A stretch of 64,000 bases of DNA from NCBI GenBank assembly GCA_963747515.1, contig CAVVFN010000003.1, positions 744,001 to 808,000 on the forward strand, given 5' to 3'. The notes under the pieces are model-generated. The model was not told where the DNA came from and searched no databases. It saw nothing but the letters and a program-made list of their open reading frames with translations. The stretch comes from Mariniphaga sp963747515. GTDB lineage: Bacteria; Bacteroidota; Bacteroidia; Bacteroidales; Prolixibacteraceae. Each line of letters starts with the position of its first letter. The first letter of the stretch is position 1. Below, piece after piece: positions 44,241 to 53,428 of the stretch. A program made the position numbers and the translations under genes.

Positions 44241-44919
44241 TTCATTAAAATTTCAATATGATTTCTTAAAATTTTCTTTCATTTTTCAACCCGGTCAAAA
44301 GCAATTTGCTTAAAAAAAATGCTGCTGCCGGGAAAATTTTTTATGCAACCTGATTGGTTTCTAATCCTTCGTAAGAATTACAAATTTACCCTTATTTCAG
44401 GAATAAAAAATGCTAACCGGTTCGGGTATAATCAAATATCAGGCCATTTATCCGGCCGACCAATGCATCTTCTTAGGGGGAATTGCCAGTTTCGTGTGGA
44501 AAAAACAACATCCAGGTTCTATCCGCAATTGCATTCATGGGTCCGGATTTCCATCATCACCTGCCTGGTTCATCTCCCCTTCAATCTCAATATTAATTCA
44601 AACCAAACTCAATTATAACTCAATGTAAATTCAATTATAATTGAATTTACATTGAGTTAATACTGAATTTATATTGAATTTATATTGAATTTAATCCGTA
44701 GAGGGTAACCTGCAGGTACTTTCGGTAAATTTAACGGATGGCAGAATGGATGAGATTTCCTTTTGTCATTTAGGGATTAAACAGAGAAAAGGCAGGAATG
44801 GGAAATTCATTCAACTGTTCCAAAAACTAGCGCCACTGCCTGCTTTTTCCGTTCTCCATTAATCGGAAATTTGAATTTACTTTCCTCCTTTTAATTGGAA
44901 TATACGTCCAATCAATTTT
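44241..44919. other. 679-bp intergenic region with an 11-bp repeat array
   Basis: There is no supported gene. The main content is the 10-unit 11-bp array at 44587-44696 including a perfect 44-bp palindrome. Short open frames in 44319-44628 overlap the array and are regarded as chance. Confidence 0.55.
44587..44696. repeat. 11-bp period array with a perfect 44-bp palindrome
   Basis: Ten 11-bp units. Five begin TCAA (TCAATATTAAT, TCAAACCAAAC, TCAATTATAAC, TCAATGTAAAT, TCAATTATAAT), and five begin TGA (TGAATTTACAT, TGAGTTAATAC, TGAATTTATAT twice, TGAATTTAATC). At the switch between the two kinds, 44616-44659 is a perfect palindrome with 22-bp arms and no spacer, so it can extrude a cruciform or form a strong RNA hairpin. 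Confidence 0.85.
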
Positions 44920-45900
44920 CTATTCAGGAATAACGATATCACTGGTACTAACGGACCAGGCAGAGAAATAGCCCAAAGCTCCGGAGGAAAGATTTGATGA
45001 AGGATTAGCAGGCGATGGAGAGCCAGGGTTCAGGTTGGCTACTTCGCTCAACGTAGAAAAATATTCCCAGGCATTTTTATCAATCGACAGCAGTTCCACC
45101 CTTGCAGTATCGCCTTCTTCAAAAAGCTGGCCCCGCAGGGTGACCTGAACGTTCTTTCCGTCCAGACTGCTGTCGTCGAAAACGATGATATCATCGGTAT
45201 CGTCAAATCGCTCACCATTCCTGTAAACTTTTACCCTATAGTAATTTTCCACTTCCGGGGGATCTGTAAAATAAAGCAGAATCCGGTATCCGCTATCGAA
45301 AAAAGTTTGTTCGCGCTGGTACTCGTATCCCAATGAATCGATTTCAATTAAGGGAGGCAGGAAAGATAATGCGGTAAATTCTTCTTCTTCAACTACTACA
45401 GTTAGGCGGTAAAGCGAATTTACATTGAGAGGTAAATTAATCAGCTTATAAACTCCCGGTTCCATTTTCGCGGCTTTCAAATTAAATCCCTGGTCATTTT
45501 CCAGGTAAACAACGGCATTTTCCACTTTTTTTACTGGCTCATTGTTAAAATAGCTGGAGGTTCTTGATACTTTTACCTCCAGGAGACCCTGTTTATGGGA
45601 GAGGTTTCCTTCGATTACTATGGCCGGTTCCGAATCGTTCAAATCCACATCGATTACTTTTTCGCAACCGGAGAGGAAAAGAAACAGAAGGGGAATTGCC
45701 AACAGAAAAAGGGAGAATAATGAGATATCAGGAAAAGATTGGCGGTAATTATTTGGAAATTGGTAATGATTAAATAATGATTTGCTATGATTAAATTGGA
45801 ATTGGTTGTAATTAAGCAGCAATTGGTTGTCATAAAACTGTGATTGCGGGTGCTTTTCTTGCAGGGGCCCCTGTATTGGTTGAGAATTATTGTTTTTCAT
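44920..45900 (-). CDS. DUF4249 lipoprotein with repeat-derived N-terminal extension
   Basis: A 326-residue DUF4249 protein, a partner of TonB-dependent receptors in Bacteroidota. The family body starts after the lipobox FLFLSGC (Cys79), with VIDVDLNDSEPAIVIEGNLS next. The first 57 residues are odd: after 19 residues come five heptads (20-54) with a Y/F-N-x-Q rhythm, encoded by 21-bp tandem repeats. There is no internal ATG, GTG or TTG between this leader and the hydrophobic segment (59-76). A signal with such a leader would be unusual. The gene follows the TonB receptor with an 86-bp gap. Confidence 0.8.
   Translation of the reverse strand: MKNNNSQPIQGPLQEKHPQSQFYDNQLLLNYNQFQFNHSKSLFNHYQFPNNYRQSFPDISLFSLFLLAIPLLFLFLSGCEKVIDVDLNDSEPAIVIEGNLSHKQGLLEVKVSRTSSYFNNEPVKKVENAVVYLENDQGFNLKAAKMEPGVYKLINLPLNVNSLYRLTVVVEEEEFTALSFLPPLIEIDSLGYEYQREQTFFDSGYRILLYFTDPPEVENYYRVKVYRNGERFDDTDDIIVFDDSSLDGKNVQVTLRGQLFEEGDTARVELLSIDKNAWEYFSTLSEVANLNPGSPSPANPSSNLSSGALGYFSAWSVSTSDIVIPE
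45739..45843 (-). repeat. 21-bp tandem repeats inside the DUF4249 gene
   Basis: Five degenerate 21-bp units encode residues 20-54 of the DUF4249 ORF as heptads (for example LLLNYNQ, FQFNHSK, SLFNHYQ). The DNA pattern alternates 10- and 11-bp half-units beginning ATT on the + strand (ATTGGTTGTA, ATTAAGCAGCA). Confidence 0.7.
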
Positions 45901-45986
45901 AACATCACGATCCTACTTTCTGATAAATAAACAAAATTAAATAAAAACTCCTGAATTGTCCTGAATTCTGCAGGAAAGCATCCTGC

Positions 45987-48314
45987 TTAGAACTTAAACC
46001 TGTAACTTACAGAAGGTATAGCCCTGAAAAGCGAAACCTGCACGGCTTCGGTCACTGAAGGGTTATCTTCCTTAACCCGAAAATCAATGAAATACGCATT
46101 TTCACGGGAATAAGCGTTGTAAACAGAGAAATTCCAGCTTGATTCAAACTTATCGGATTTTTTACGCAGCCACAAAAGGCCTATGTCCATACGATGATAA
46201 TTAGGCATGCGGTAACCATTTCGTTCGGTATAGTAAGGTATTATTTGTCCGTCGATTTCATACCGGCCACCAGGAAAAGTGACGGCATTGCCGGTATAGT
46301 ATACCCATGTGGCCGACAGCTTCAGCTTCCGGTTCAGGCTGTACATGGCAACTACCGATACATCGTGTGTGCGGTCGTACCTTGCCGGGTAAGGGTTCCC
46401 GTAATTTATATCATCGAATTGCCTCATGGTTTTCGACCAGGTATACCCTACCCATCCATTCAACCTTCCTGTGTTTCGCTTTAGCATTAATTCTGCACCG
46501 TAAGCCCATCCCCTTCCAAACACCAGTTCGGCCTCCACAGTGGAGTTAAAAACAAGGTCGGCACCATTTTTATAATCAATCTGATTTTTCAGGTTTTTAT
46601 AATAAGTTTCAAGCGACAATTCGAATTCGTTATTCTTAAAATTCCGAAACCATCCCAGCGAAACCTGGTCGGCAATCTGAGGCTTTACATTGTTGCTGCT
46701 TGGCAGCCACAAATCGGTTGGTGTGGTGGTAGTGGTATTGGTCAACAGATGCAGGAACTGGTAAATGCGGTTGTAAGAAGCCTTAACTGCGCTTTGATCG
46801 TTCACAAGAAAGTTTACTGCCAGGCGAGGCTCAAGGCCTCCCTGTGTTCTGAAAAATTCTCCCCTACCAGCCTGAAATGTATGAACCAGTTCGCCGTTAT
46901 CATTAAAATCATAAAACTCGCCGGGGCCAATATTGCTGAACAATGCAAGGCGAAGGCCATAATAAAGCTTTAATCGACGCAACAATCGCTGCTCATTGGA
47001 AAAATAAGCTGCCCATTCGATGGCCTTCCTCCGCGAAATATTGTCGGGAGGGTCGAAGGTCCGGTATTCTTCATTAACAGTTATTTCGCCAGGCAAAATA
47101 TTATGGCTTATAACATTTACTCCGAACTTCAGGGTATTGTTTGAACCGGCATACCAGGAAAAATCCTGTTTAAGGTTTACATCCCTGATTTCTGAACGAA
47201 TGATCACATCCAGGTTTGTCAGGATATTTATGTTGTAGGAATAGTTGCTGAAAATTAAGGAAGTGTTGGCAAACAACCGTTCGCTGAAAATATGGTTCCA
47301 GCGAAATGTTCCGGTAATGCTTCCCCAGTCGAAACCAAACTCTTTCTTATATCCAAAATCATCGCGGCCAAGATACCCCGAAAGATAAATACGATTTCTG
47401 TTATTGAGCTTATAGTTGGTTTTCAGATTAATATCGTAAAAATAGAGGTAGGTATTGCGGATATCGTCATCACCTGATAATTTCAGGAACAGGTCGGCAT
47501 AAGTGCGTCTGCCGCTCAGCATAAATGAACTTTTTTCCTTCACCAGTGGGCCTTCCAAGGATAAATTTGATGAAATCAGGCCAAGGTTTCCCGATACTCC
47601 CAAATTCTTCAGGTTGCCTTCCTTCATCTGTATATCGAAAACAGAAGAAGCACGGCCACCATATTCTGCCGGAACAAAACCTTTCAGGAGCGTTGCGCTT
47701 TTAATTGCTTCGGAGTTAAATACCGAAAAAAAACCAAGAAGATGAGATGCGCTGTAAACCGGTGCCTCGTCAAGCAAAATCAGGTTCTGATCAATGCCGC
47801 CCCCGCGCACATGAAAACCCGAGTTGCCTTCCCCTGCCGATTTTACCCCGGGGGTGAGCTGGATAGTTTTCAAAACATCTGCTTCACCAAAAATTACCGG
47901 GATACTTTCGATGCGTTTGGGGACCATTTGAACAGAGCCCATATCCACTGAAGTCACATTTTTATCGGCTTGTTTACCTGTTACTTCCACATTTCCGAGG
48001 ATGTAGGTTGCCGATTCCAGTTCCATGTCCAGTTTCAGGTTATTTGCAAGGTTCACCTCCATTACTTCTGTTTGGTACCCAATGTACTGATACCTTATAC
48101 GGTATTCACCTGCAGGCAGCGAAAGCGAATAAAACCCATAGTTGTTGGTTATGGTTCCACCTGCACGAATGCCTTCCACCACCACCGATGCACCTGGCAA
48201 ATCCTCACCTGTAGCTGCATCGCTGATGTTTCCGCTGAGCACGAATATGCCTTGGGCATTGGTCTGCTGTAGAAATATAAAAAACAGTAAAACTATAATG
48301 GTGTACCTATGCAT
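45987..48314 (-). CDS. TonB-dependent receptor with carboxypeptidase-like domain
   Basis: A 775-residue outer-membrane receptor. A signal peptide (MHRYTIIVLLFFIFLQQTNAQ) is followed by a CarboxypepD_reg-like domain (about 25-110: LSGNISDAATGEDLPGASVVV, YGFYSLSLPAGEY). A plug domain follows (about 115-240: VIFGEADVLKTIQLTPGVKS, GFHVRGGGIDQNLILLDEAPVY), then a 22-strand barrel ending with the aromatic strand VSYRFKF. It lacks the SusC TonB box variant and a SusD partner; DUF4249 replaces it. ATG 48314 is preferred over a TTG 30 bp upstream. The substrate is unknown. Confidence 0.88.
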   Translation of the reverse strand: MHRYTIIVLLFFIFLQQTNAQGIFVLSGNISDAATGEDLPGASVVVEGIRAGGTITNNYGFYSLSLPAGEYRIRYQYIGYQTEVMEVNLANNLKLDMELESATYILGNVEVTGKQADKNVTSVDMGSVQMVPKRIESIPVIFGEADVLKTIQLTPGVKSAGEGNSGFHVRGGGIDQNLILLDEAPVYSASHLLGFFSVFNSEAIKSATLLKGFVPAEYGGRASSVFDIQMKEGNLKNLGVSGNLGLISSNLSLEGPLVKEKSSFMLSGRRTYADLFLKLSGDDDIRNTYLYFYDINLKTNYKLNNRNRIYLSGYLGRDDFGYKKEFGFDWGSITGTFRWNHIFSERLFANTSLIFSNYSYNINILTNLDVIIRSEIRDVNLKQDFSWYAGSNNTLKFGVNVISHNILPGEITVNEEYRTFDPPDNISRRKAIEWAAYFSNEQRLLRRLKLYYGLRLALFSNIGPGEFYDFNDNGELVHTFQAGRGEFFRTQGGLEPRLAVNFLVNDQSAVKASYNRIYQFLHLLTNTTTTTPTDLWLPSSNNVKPQIADQVSLGWFRNFKNNEFELSLETYYKNLKNQIDYKNGADLVFNSTVEAELVFGRGWAYGAELMLKRNTGRLNGWVGYTWSKTMRQFDDINYGNPYPARYDRTHDVSVVAMYSLNRKLKLSATWVYYTGNAVTFPGGRYEIDGQIIPYYTERNGYRMPNYHRMDIGLLWLRKKSDKFESSWNFSVYNAYSRENAYFIDFRVKEDNPSVTEAVQVSLFRAIPSVSYRFKF

Positions 48315-48537
48315 CTCACATTGTTCATTGGCCAAAAATAACAATAAACTTGATCGTTAATAAATATTTGCTAATTTTGGTGACCTTTTTTCCGGCAACA
48401 TGAAGAGAGGACGAAAATGAATTAAAAACGACTATAAAATGAAATGAGCATGAGTAATAATACACACCAACCGGGAATTATTAAAATCCTCATGCGAATT
48501 CCATATTATACCATTAAAAACTTACAATTATAATAAT

Positions 48538-50691
48538 ATGAAAGTTTACAAAACCGAACAAATTCGTAACATTGCTTTAATAGGTAATGCCGGCAGTGGA
48601 AAAACCACCCTCGCAGAAGCCATGCTGTTTGAGGGTGGAGTAATTAACCGGAGAGGTGAGGTCACCGCCAAAAACACGGTATCTGACCATAACTTTATCG
48701 AACAGGAATATGGCAACTCCGTTTTGTCCACACTTTTATATACCGAATGCAACGGGGCTAAGATTAATGTGCTCGATACTCCGGGCATGGATGATTTGGC
48801 CGGCGGAGTAGTCTCATCATTAAATGTAACCGATTTGGGACTAATGCTGGTGAATGCCACCAACGGTGTTGAATCGGGAACAGTTGCTGCAGGGCGTCAT
48901 GCCGAGAATGCAAATATCCCGCTGATGTTTGTTCTTAATCAGTTGGATCACGATACGTCAAATTTTGATGCTGCACTTGACCAGTGCAAGTCGGTATTTG
49001 GAAATAAGGTAACCATTGTGCAATATCCTGCAGATGCAGGTCCCGGCTTTTCTTCTATAATCGATGTACTTAAAATGAAAATGTACAAGTATCCGGCAAA
49101 TGGAGGAGCTCCTGAAGTGGTGGATATTCCGGATTCAGAAAAAAATAAAGCGGAAGAGCTTCACAATGAGCTGGTGGAAATGGCCGCTGAAAATGAGGAA
49201 GCTCTTATGGAACTTTATTTTGAACAAGGTTCACTCACAGAAGATGAAATGCGCAAAGGAATGAAAATGGGAATGCTGCAACGCGATCTTTACCCGGTGT
49301 TCTGTACGTGCGCAAAAAAAAGTATTGGCATTGGGCGTATGATGGAATTTATTGTAAATATTGCACCATCACCTGTTGAACGCCCGATGAGGGCGGTTGT
49401 CGGAGGAAAGGAGCTAAAAATGGAAGCACCTGCCGAGCCCAGTCTGTTTGTCTTTAAAACTGCAGTTGAATCACATGTAGGTGAAATCACCTTCTTTAAG
49501 GTAATGTCGGGAAAAATAACCGAAGGACTCGATCTTATCAACACCAAAACAGGCAATAAGGAACGACTTTCGCAGGTATTTGTTGCAGCAGGTAAAATGC
49601 GTGAGAAGGTAGAAGAACTGTATGCCGGTGATTTAGGCTGCACCGTTAAGCTTAAAGATACCAAATACAACCAGACGCTTGCTACCAAGGAAGCCGATAC
49701 CAAATATGAACCCATAAAATTCCCGCCTTCGAAACACACCATAGCAGTAAAAGCAGAGAATGAAGCCGATGACGAAAAAATAGGTGAAATCTTAAATAAA
49801 CTTAAATTTGAAGATCCTACTTTCGTTATTGAGTATTCAAAAGAATTAAAACAGTTGCTGGTTCATGGTCAGGGCGAATACCACCTGAACGTGTTAAAAT
49901 GGTATTTCGACAATATTCATAAGATTGAAGTCAGTTACATCCAGCCCAAAATTCCTTACCGGGAAACCATCACCAGGCCTTCACAGGCCGATTACCGGCA
50001 TAAAAAACAATCGGGTGGAGCCGGTCAGTTTGGTGAGGTACATATGATTATTGAACCTTATGAGGAAGGTGCTTCTCCCAAAACTTCCTTTAAATTTGGT
50101 GACAAGGAACAAAAAATAGCTGTCCGCGACGTTCAGGAACATCCCCTGCCATGGGGAGGTAAGCTTGTTTACATTAACAGTATTGTGGGGGGATCAATCG
50201 ATGCCCGATTCCTGCCGGCCATTCTGAAAGGGATAATGGAAAAAATGGAAGAAGGACCGCTTACCGGTTCCTATGCCCGTGATATTATGGTGTACGTTTA
50301 CGATGGAAAGATGCACCCGGTTGATTCCAATGAAATCTCATTCAAACTTGCCGGCCGGAATGCATTCAGCAAGGCTTTTAAAAATGCAGGGGCAAAAATT
50401 CTCGAACCCATTTATAACCTGGAAGTTTGGGTACAATCAGATCGAATGGGCGATGTAATGAGCGATCTTCAGGGACGGCGTGCTATGATAATGGGAATGG
50501 GTTCGGAAAAGGGAATGGAAAAAATCAGCGCCAAAGTACCGCAAAAAGAAATGTTCAGGTACTCCACTTCATTAAGTTCAATTACCGGAGGACGCGGAGT
50601 TTTCAGCATCTCGTTCGACGGGTATGAAAAAGTACCTGCCGAAGTACAGGATGAACTGTTGAAGGCATATACTGAGCAGGAAGAAGAATAG
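48538..50691 (+). CDS. EF-G2-type elongation factor G paralogue
   Basis: A 717-residue EF-G-like translation factor. The P-loop GNAGSGKT is at residues 16-23, and switch II DTPGMDD at 80-86 has Met84 where canonical EF-G has the catalytic His. The NKxD motif is NQLD (134-137). Domains II-V follow, with domain IV containing SGGAGQFGEVHM. The lack of the catalytic His and the altered NKxD match the Bacteroides EF-G2 type, which in B. thetaiotaomicron supports translocation without GTP hydrolysis during starvation. It is monocistronic with a strong terminator. The main fusA is presumably elsewhere. Confidence 0.82.
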   Translation: MKVYKTEQIRNIALIGNAGSGKTTLAEAMLFEGGVINRRGEVTAKNTVSDHNFIEQEYGNSVLSTLLYTECNGAKINVLDTPGMDDLAGGVVSSLNVTDLGLMLVNATNGVESGTVAAGRHAENANIPLMFVLNQLDHDTSNFDAALDQCKSVFGNKVTIVQYPADAGPGFSSIIDVLKMKMYKYPANGGAPEVVDIPDSEKNKAEELHNELVEMAAENEEALMELYFEQGSLTEDEMRKGMKMGMLQRDLYPVFCTCAKKSIGIGRMMEFIVNIAPSPVERPMRAVVGGKELKMEAPAEPSLFVFKTAVESHVGEITFFKVMSGKITEGLDLINTKTGNKERLSQVFVAAGKMREKVEELYAGDLGCTVKLKDTKYNQTLATKEADTKYEPIKFPPSKHTIAVKAENEADDEKIGEILNKLKFEDPTFVIEYSKELKQLLVHGQGEYHLNVLKWYFDNIHKIEVSYIQPKIPYRETITRPSQADYRHKKQSGGAGQFGEVHMIIEPYEEGASPKTSFKFGDKEQKIAVRDVQEHPLPWGGKLVYINSIVGGSIDARFLPAILKGIMEKMEEGPLTGSYARDIMVYVYDGKMHPVDSNEISFKLAGRNAFSKAFKNAGAKILEPIYNLEVWVQSDRMGDVMSDLQGRRAMIMGMGSEKGMEKISAKVPQKEMFRYSTSLSSITGGRGVFSISFDGYEKVPAEVQDELLKAYTEQEEE

Positions 50692-50720
50692 ACCATTTCT
50701 AATCTATTTTACTATAACTA

Positions 50721-50757
50721 AAAGCCCCGGTTCGAAAGAATTGGGGCTTTATCCTTT
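50721..50757 (+). terminator. intrinsic terminator of the EF-G2 gene
   Basis: A 13-bp stem AAAGCCCCGGTTC / GAATTGGGGCTTT (two G-U pairs) with a GAAA tetraloop (50734-50737), followed by a T run near 50755. It is 30 bp after the stop. Confidence 0.85.
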
Positions 50758-51114
50758 TTTAAATAGTATTCCTTCTTTCCTTGTACTTGAGAAATATACC
50801 GGCAACTGTTTATGGTACAGTTACGACAATATTACCATTGCCCTTTCAGGTGATATTCTCCGGCAGAAAGATGAAGCTCCTGGCAGAAACATCCAGTACC
50901 CTGGAAAATTTTCATTACCCTGCATTTGATATTAATCAAGATCATGAACAGGTAAGGTTTAGGACTGGCATATTTTAATTCTATAGAGATAATTACCCGC
51001 AAGAAAAAGATTTGATTTTGATGTATCGAACGACCACACCTTCTCCCGAAAACAAACACCATAAAAGACAATTTTATGATGGAAGGCTAATTGAGCAGAA
51101 GATAATTGCTTAAT
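50758..51114. other. 357-bp intergenic region, nothing recognised
   Basis: This lies between the EF-G2 terminator and the end of the DUF721 gene. Short open frames (about 60-79 codons on each strand) show no domain, signal or ribosome-binding features. No repeats are seen. Confidence 0.5.
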
Positions 51115-51405
51115 TTATTTAAACACTATTTTTTCCACCATCTCCTCCCCTGCCTGTTCATTAAGGCGTTCCCGTATCTTTTCCCTCATCATAAGCAGTT
51201 CATTTTTAACAACAGAGGAGCTGAGTTCTACATATAATATTTTTTTTGAGAGGTAGATGTTGCGGGTGTAATGTGCAATGGTTTTTCCAAGTAACAACTC
51301 CCAGGAAGCCACCATATCCACTTCCTTAAGTTTTCGTTCCATATTTCTGGAGCGGATGTATTCACGAAGGACATCGCCCAGAGGCTGTGTATTGCTTTTT
51401 CTCAT
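51115..51405 (-). CDS. DUF721 domain protein
   Basis: A 96-residue DUF721 (DciA-like) protein with the typical start MRKSNTQPLGDVLREYIRS and the middle VASWELLLGKTIAHYTRNIYLSKKILYVELSSSVVKNEL. DUF721 relatives in other bacteria are helicase-loading factors (DciA), and in Bacteroidota the gene typically follows recF. Its ATG overlaps the recF stop as ATGA, so the two are translationally coupled. A replication link is inferred from that context. Confidence 0.85.
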   Translation of the reverse strand: MRKSNTQPLGDVLREYIRSRNMERKLKEVDMVASWELLLGKTIAHYTRNIYLSKKILYVELSSSVVKNELLMMREKIRERLNEQAGEEMVEKIVFK

Positions 51406-52508
51406 ACAAACGGTTCAATAGTACCCGAATCGACGTGAAAGATACGAAAATCGGTGTTCATTTTTTTAATAATGGCATCAAGATGTTGCCTATTGGTGTC
51501 GGTAATGAAAATTTGGCCAAATGTTTCACCAGACACCACTTTCACAATTTGTTCCACACGGTGCCGGTCGAGCTTGTCGAAAATATCATCGAGCAGCAGT
51601 ATGGGTTTCATTCCCGAAATTTCTTTAATGAAATCGTATTGTGCCAGCTTTAAAGCCACCAGGTAAGTTTTATTCTGTCCCTGAGAACCCAGCCTCTTAA
51701 TTGGGTATTTATCGATATTGAAAACCAGCTCATCTTTATGAATCCCTACGGTGGTATATTGCACTGCACGGTCTTTATACAACACCTCCTGCAGCAATTC
51801 GTCAAGGTTTCTGTCGTACAAATCCGACTGATGAATAAGACCTACCTGCTCATTTCCCTGAGATATAAAGGTGTAGTATTTTTGAAAAACGGGTATCAGC
51901 TTCTCAATAAATTCCTTGCGTTCGATGTGAATGCGGTTACCGTATTCAACGAGGCGGTTATCCCATACCGAAAGCAGCTCATTATCGAAATTTTGATCTG
52001 CATTAAACTGTTTAAGCAAATTGTTCCGCTGCATCAGAGCCCTGTTGTATTTCAGCAAATCGTCGAGGTAATTCTGATTGAACTGCGATATCACCCCATC
52101 CATAAACTTACGCCGTTCATCGCTGCCACCCAGAATTAAACTGTTATCTGACGGAGAAATCATAACCAGGGGAAGCAATCCGATGTGCTTCATCAGCTTT
52201 TTATAAACTTTTGAGTTGCGCTTAAACTGTTTTTTTTGGCCGGAATGCAATCCGCAGGTAACATTTTCGGAAGAGTCGAGCCTGTGGTAACTTCCATTAA
52301 GCATGAAATAATTCTCGTCGTGGTTTATATTGAGTTGATCCACCGAATTAAAAAAACTCTTGCAAAAGGAAAGGTAATAAATCGCATCCATCAGGTTTGT
52401 TTTACCGGCACCATTATTACCAATCAGGCAATTAAGGCTGGATGAAAAATCCACCTTCACATTCTTCAGGTTTTTATAATTTACAATGGAAATATTTTCA
52501 ATATGCAT
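51402..52508 (-). CDS. recF: DNA replication and repair protein RecF
   Basis: A 368-residue SMC-like ATPase that acts at stalled forks and single-strand gaps. Walker A is GNNGAGKT (30-37). The ABC-type signature RLGSQGQNKTYLVALKLAQ and Walker B KPILLLDDIFDKLD lie near the C-terminus. The start is taken at ATG 52508 (MHIENISIVNYKN), which matches the usual RecF beginning; an in-frame ATG at 52523 adds five residues. It overlaps the DUF721 gene by 4 bp. It is divergent from the TPR gene. Confidence 0.92.
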   Translation of the reverse strand: MHIENISIVNYKNLKNVKVDFSSSLNCLIGNNGAGKTNLMDAIYYLSFCKSFFNSVDQLNINHDENYFMLNGSYHRLDSSENVTCGLHSGQKKQFKRNSKVYKKLMKHIGLLPLVMISPSDNSLILGGSDERRKFMDGVISQFNQNYLDDLLKYNRALMQRNNLLKQFNADQNFDNELLSVWDNRLVEYGNRIHIERKEFIEKLIPVFQKYYTFISQGNEQVGLIHQSDLYDRNLDELLQEVLYKDRAVQYTTVGIHKDELVFNIDKYPIKRLGSQGQNKTYLVALKLAQYDFIKEISGMKPILLLDDIFDKLDRHRVEQIVKVVSGETFGQIFITDTNRQHLDAIIKKMNTDFRIFHVDSGTIEPFV

Positions 52509-52689
52509 GAAACTAAATTGCATGGTTAGGCCACAAAACTAACTAAAAATCATGGTGAGCCGATCTCTTTGTATGAAAATAAGGATAATAACCATTCACT
52601 GTTGATTAAACACAAAATTTAAACCCATCAATGCAATACTGTTTCTAAAAAAAAGCTATTTTTGCGGCACAATTTTGAAAACGAACGAC

Positions 52690-53376
52690 ATGGCAAAGAA
52701 GAATGCTCAACAGCCCGATAATTTACAGGAACTTGAGAGCGCACTAACAAAAACAGAACGTTTAATAGAGGAAAATCAAAAGCCAATAACTTATGCAGTT
52801 GTTGCAGTAATAGTTGTAGTAATTGCATTTCTTGGCATAACCAGGTTTTACCTGCAGCCCCGACAGGATGAAGCATTGTCGCAAATGTTTATGGCTGAAA
52901 ATTATTTTGAACGCGATTCGTTCAATCTGGCCATTAATGGTGACGGCAATTACCTGGGATTTCTTGATATCATTGACGATTATGGAATGACCAAGGCTGC
53001 CAATCTTGCAGAATATTATACAGGGATTTCCTATCTGCACCTTGGACAATATGAAACCGCAATTGAGTACCTTGAAGATTTTAAAACAAAAGATTTATTG
53101 CTGGGTCCTATTTCTGAGGGAGCCAAAGGTGATGCGCAACTGGAGTTGGGAAATACTGAAGCTGCATTAAAGCATTATCGGAAAGCCTACCGGATGAATG
53201 ACAACGAACTGACGAGTCCCATATACATGATGAAAGCTGCCAAAGTTCTTGAAACGCAGGAGAACCTGAAGGATGCCCTTGCGCTGTATCAGGAAATTAA
53301 GGAAAAGTATCCTGAAACAACTGAAGGACAGGAAGCAGATAAATACATTGCACGTTTGCAAATAAAACTGGGATAA
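52690..53376 (+). CDS. membrane-anchored tetratricopeptide-repeat protein
   Basis: A 228-residue protein with a soluble N-terminus, one transmembrane helix (about 34-53, ITYAVVAVIVVVIAFLGI) and a periplasmic TPR region (about 60-225). TPR-type repeats include EYYTGISYLHLGQYETAIEYL and GDAQLELGNTEAALKHYRKAY. It resembles YfgM-like ancillary proteins. It is divergent from recF and directly upstream of ribH, a standard Bacteroidota neighbourhood. An intrinsic terminator lies between it and ribH. The start is ATG 52690 rather than an upstream TTG. Confidence 0.85.
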   Translation: MAKKNAQQPDNLQELESALTKTERLIEENQKPITYAVVAVIVVVIAFLGITRFYLQPRQDEALSQMFMAENYFERDSFNLAINGDGNYLGFLDIIDDYGMTKAANLAEYYTGISYLHLGQYETAIEYLEDFKTKDLLLGPISEGAKGDAQLELGNTEAALKHYRKAYRMNDNELTSPIYMMKAAKVLETQENLKDALALYQEIKEKYPETTEGQEADKYIARLQIKLG

Positions 53377-53394
53377 TTACCAAAACAAAGATAT

Positions 53395-53418
53395 ACCCCT
53401 CCCTGTGAGGGGTTTTTT
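53395..53418 (+). terminator. terminator/attenuator between the TPR gene and ribH
   Basis: Stem CCCCTC / GAGGGG (53396-53401, 53407-53412) with an A-T extension and six T. It ends just 11 bp before the ribH ATG, leaving no room for a separate promoter downstream. Confidence 0.75.
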
Positions 53419-53428
53419 ATTTAATAAA

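Noticed and set aside
45564..45773. Plus-strand open frame opposite the DUF4249 gene
   Set aside because: It is an antisense shadow of a clear gene; codon pattern and homology are both on the minus strand.
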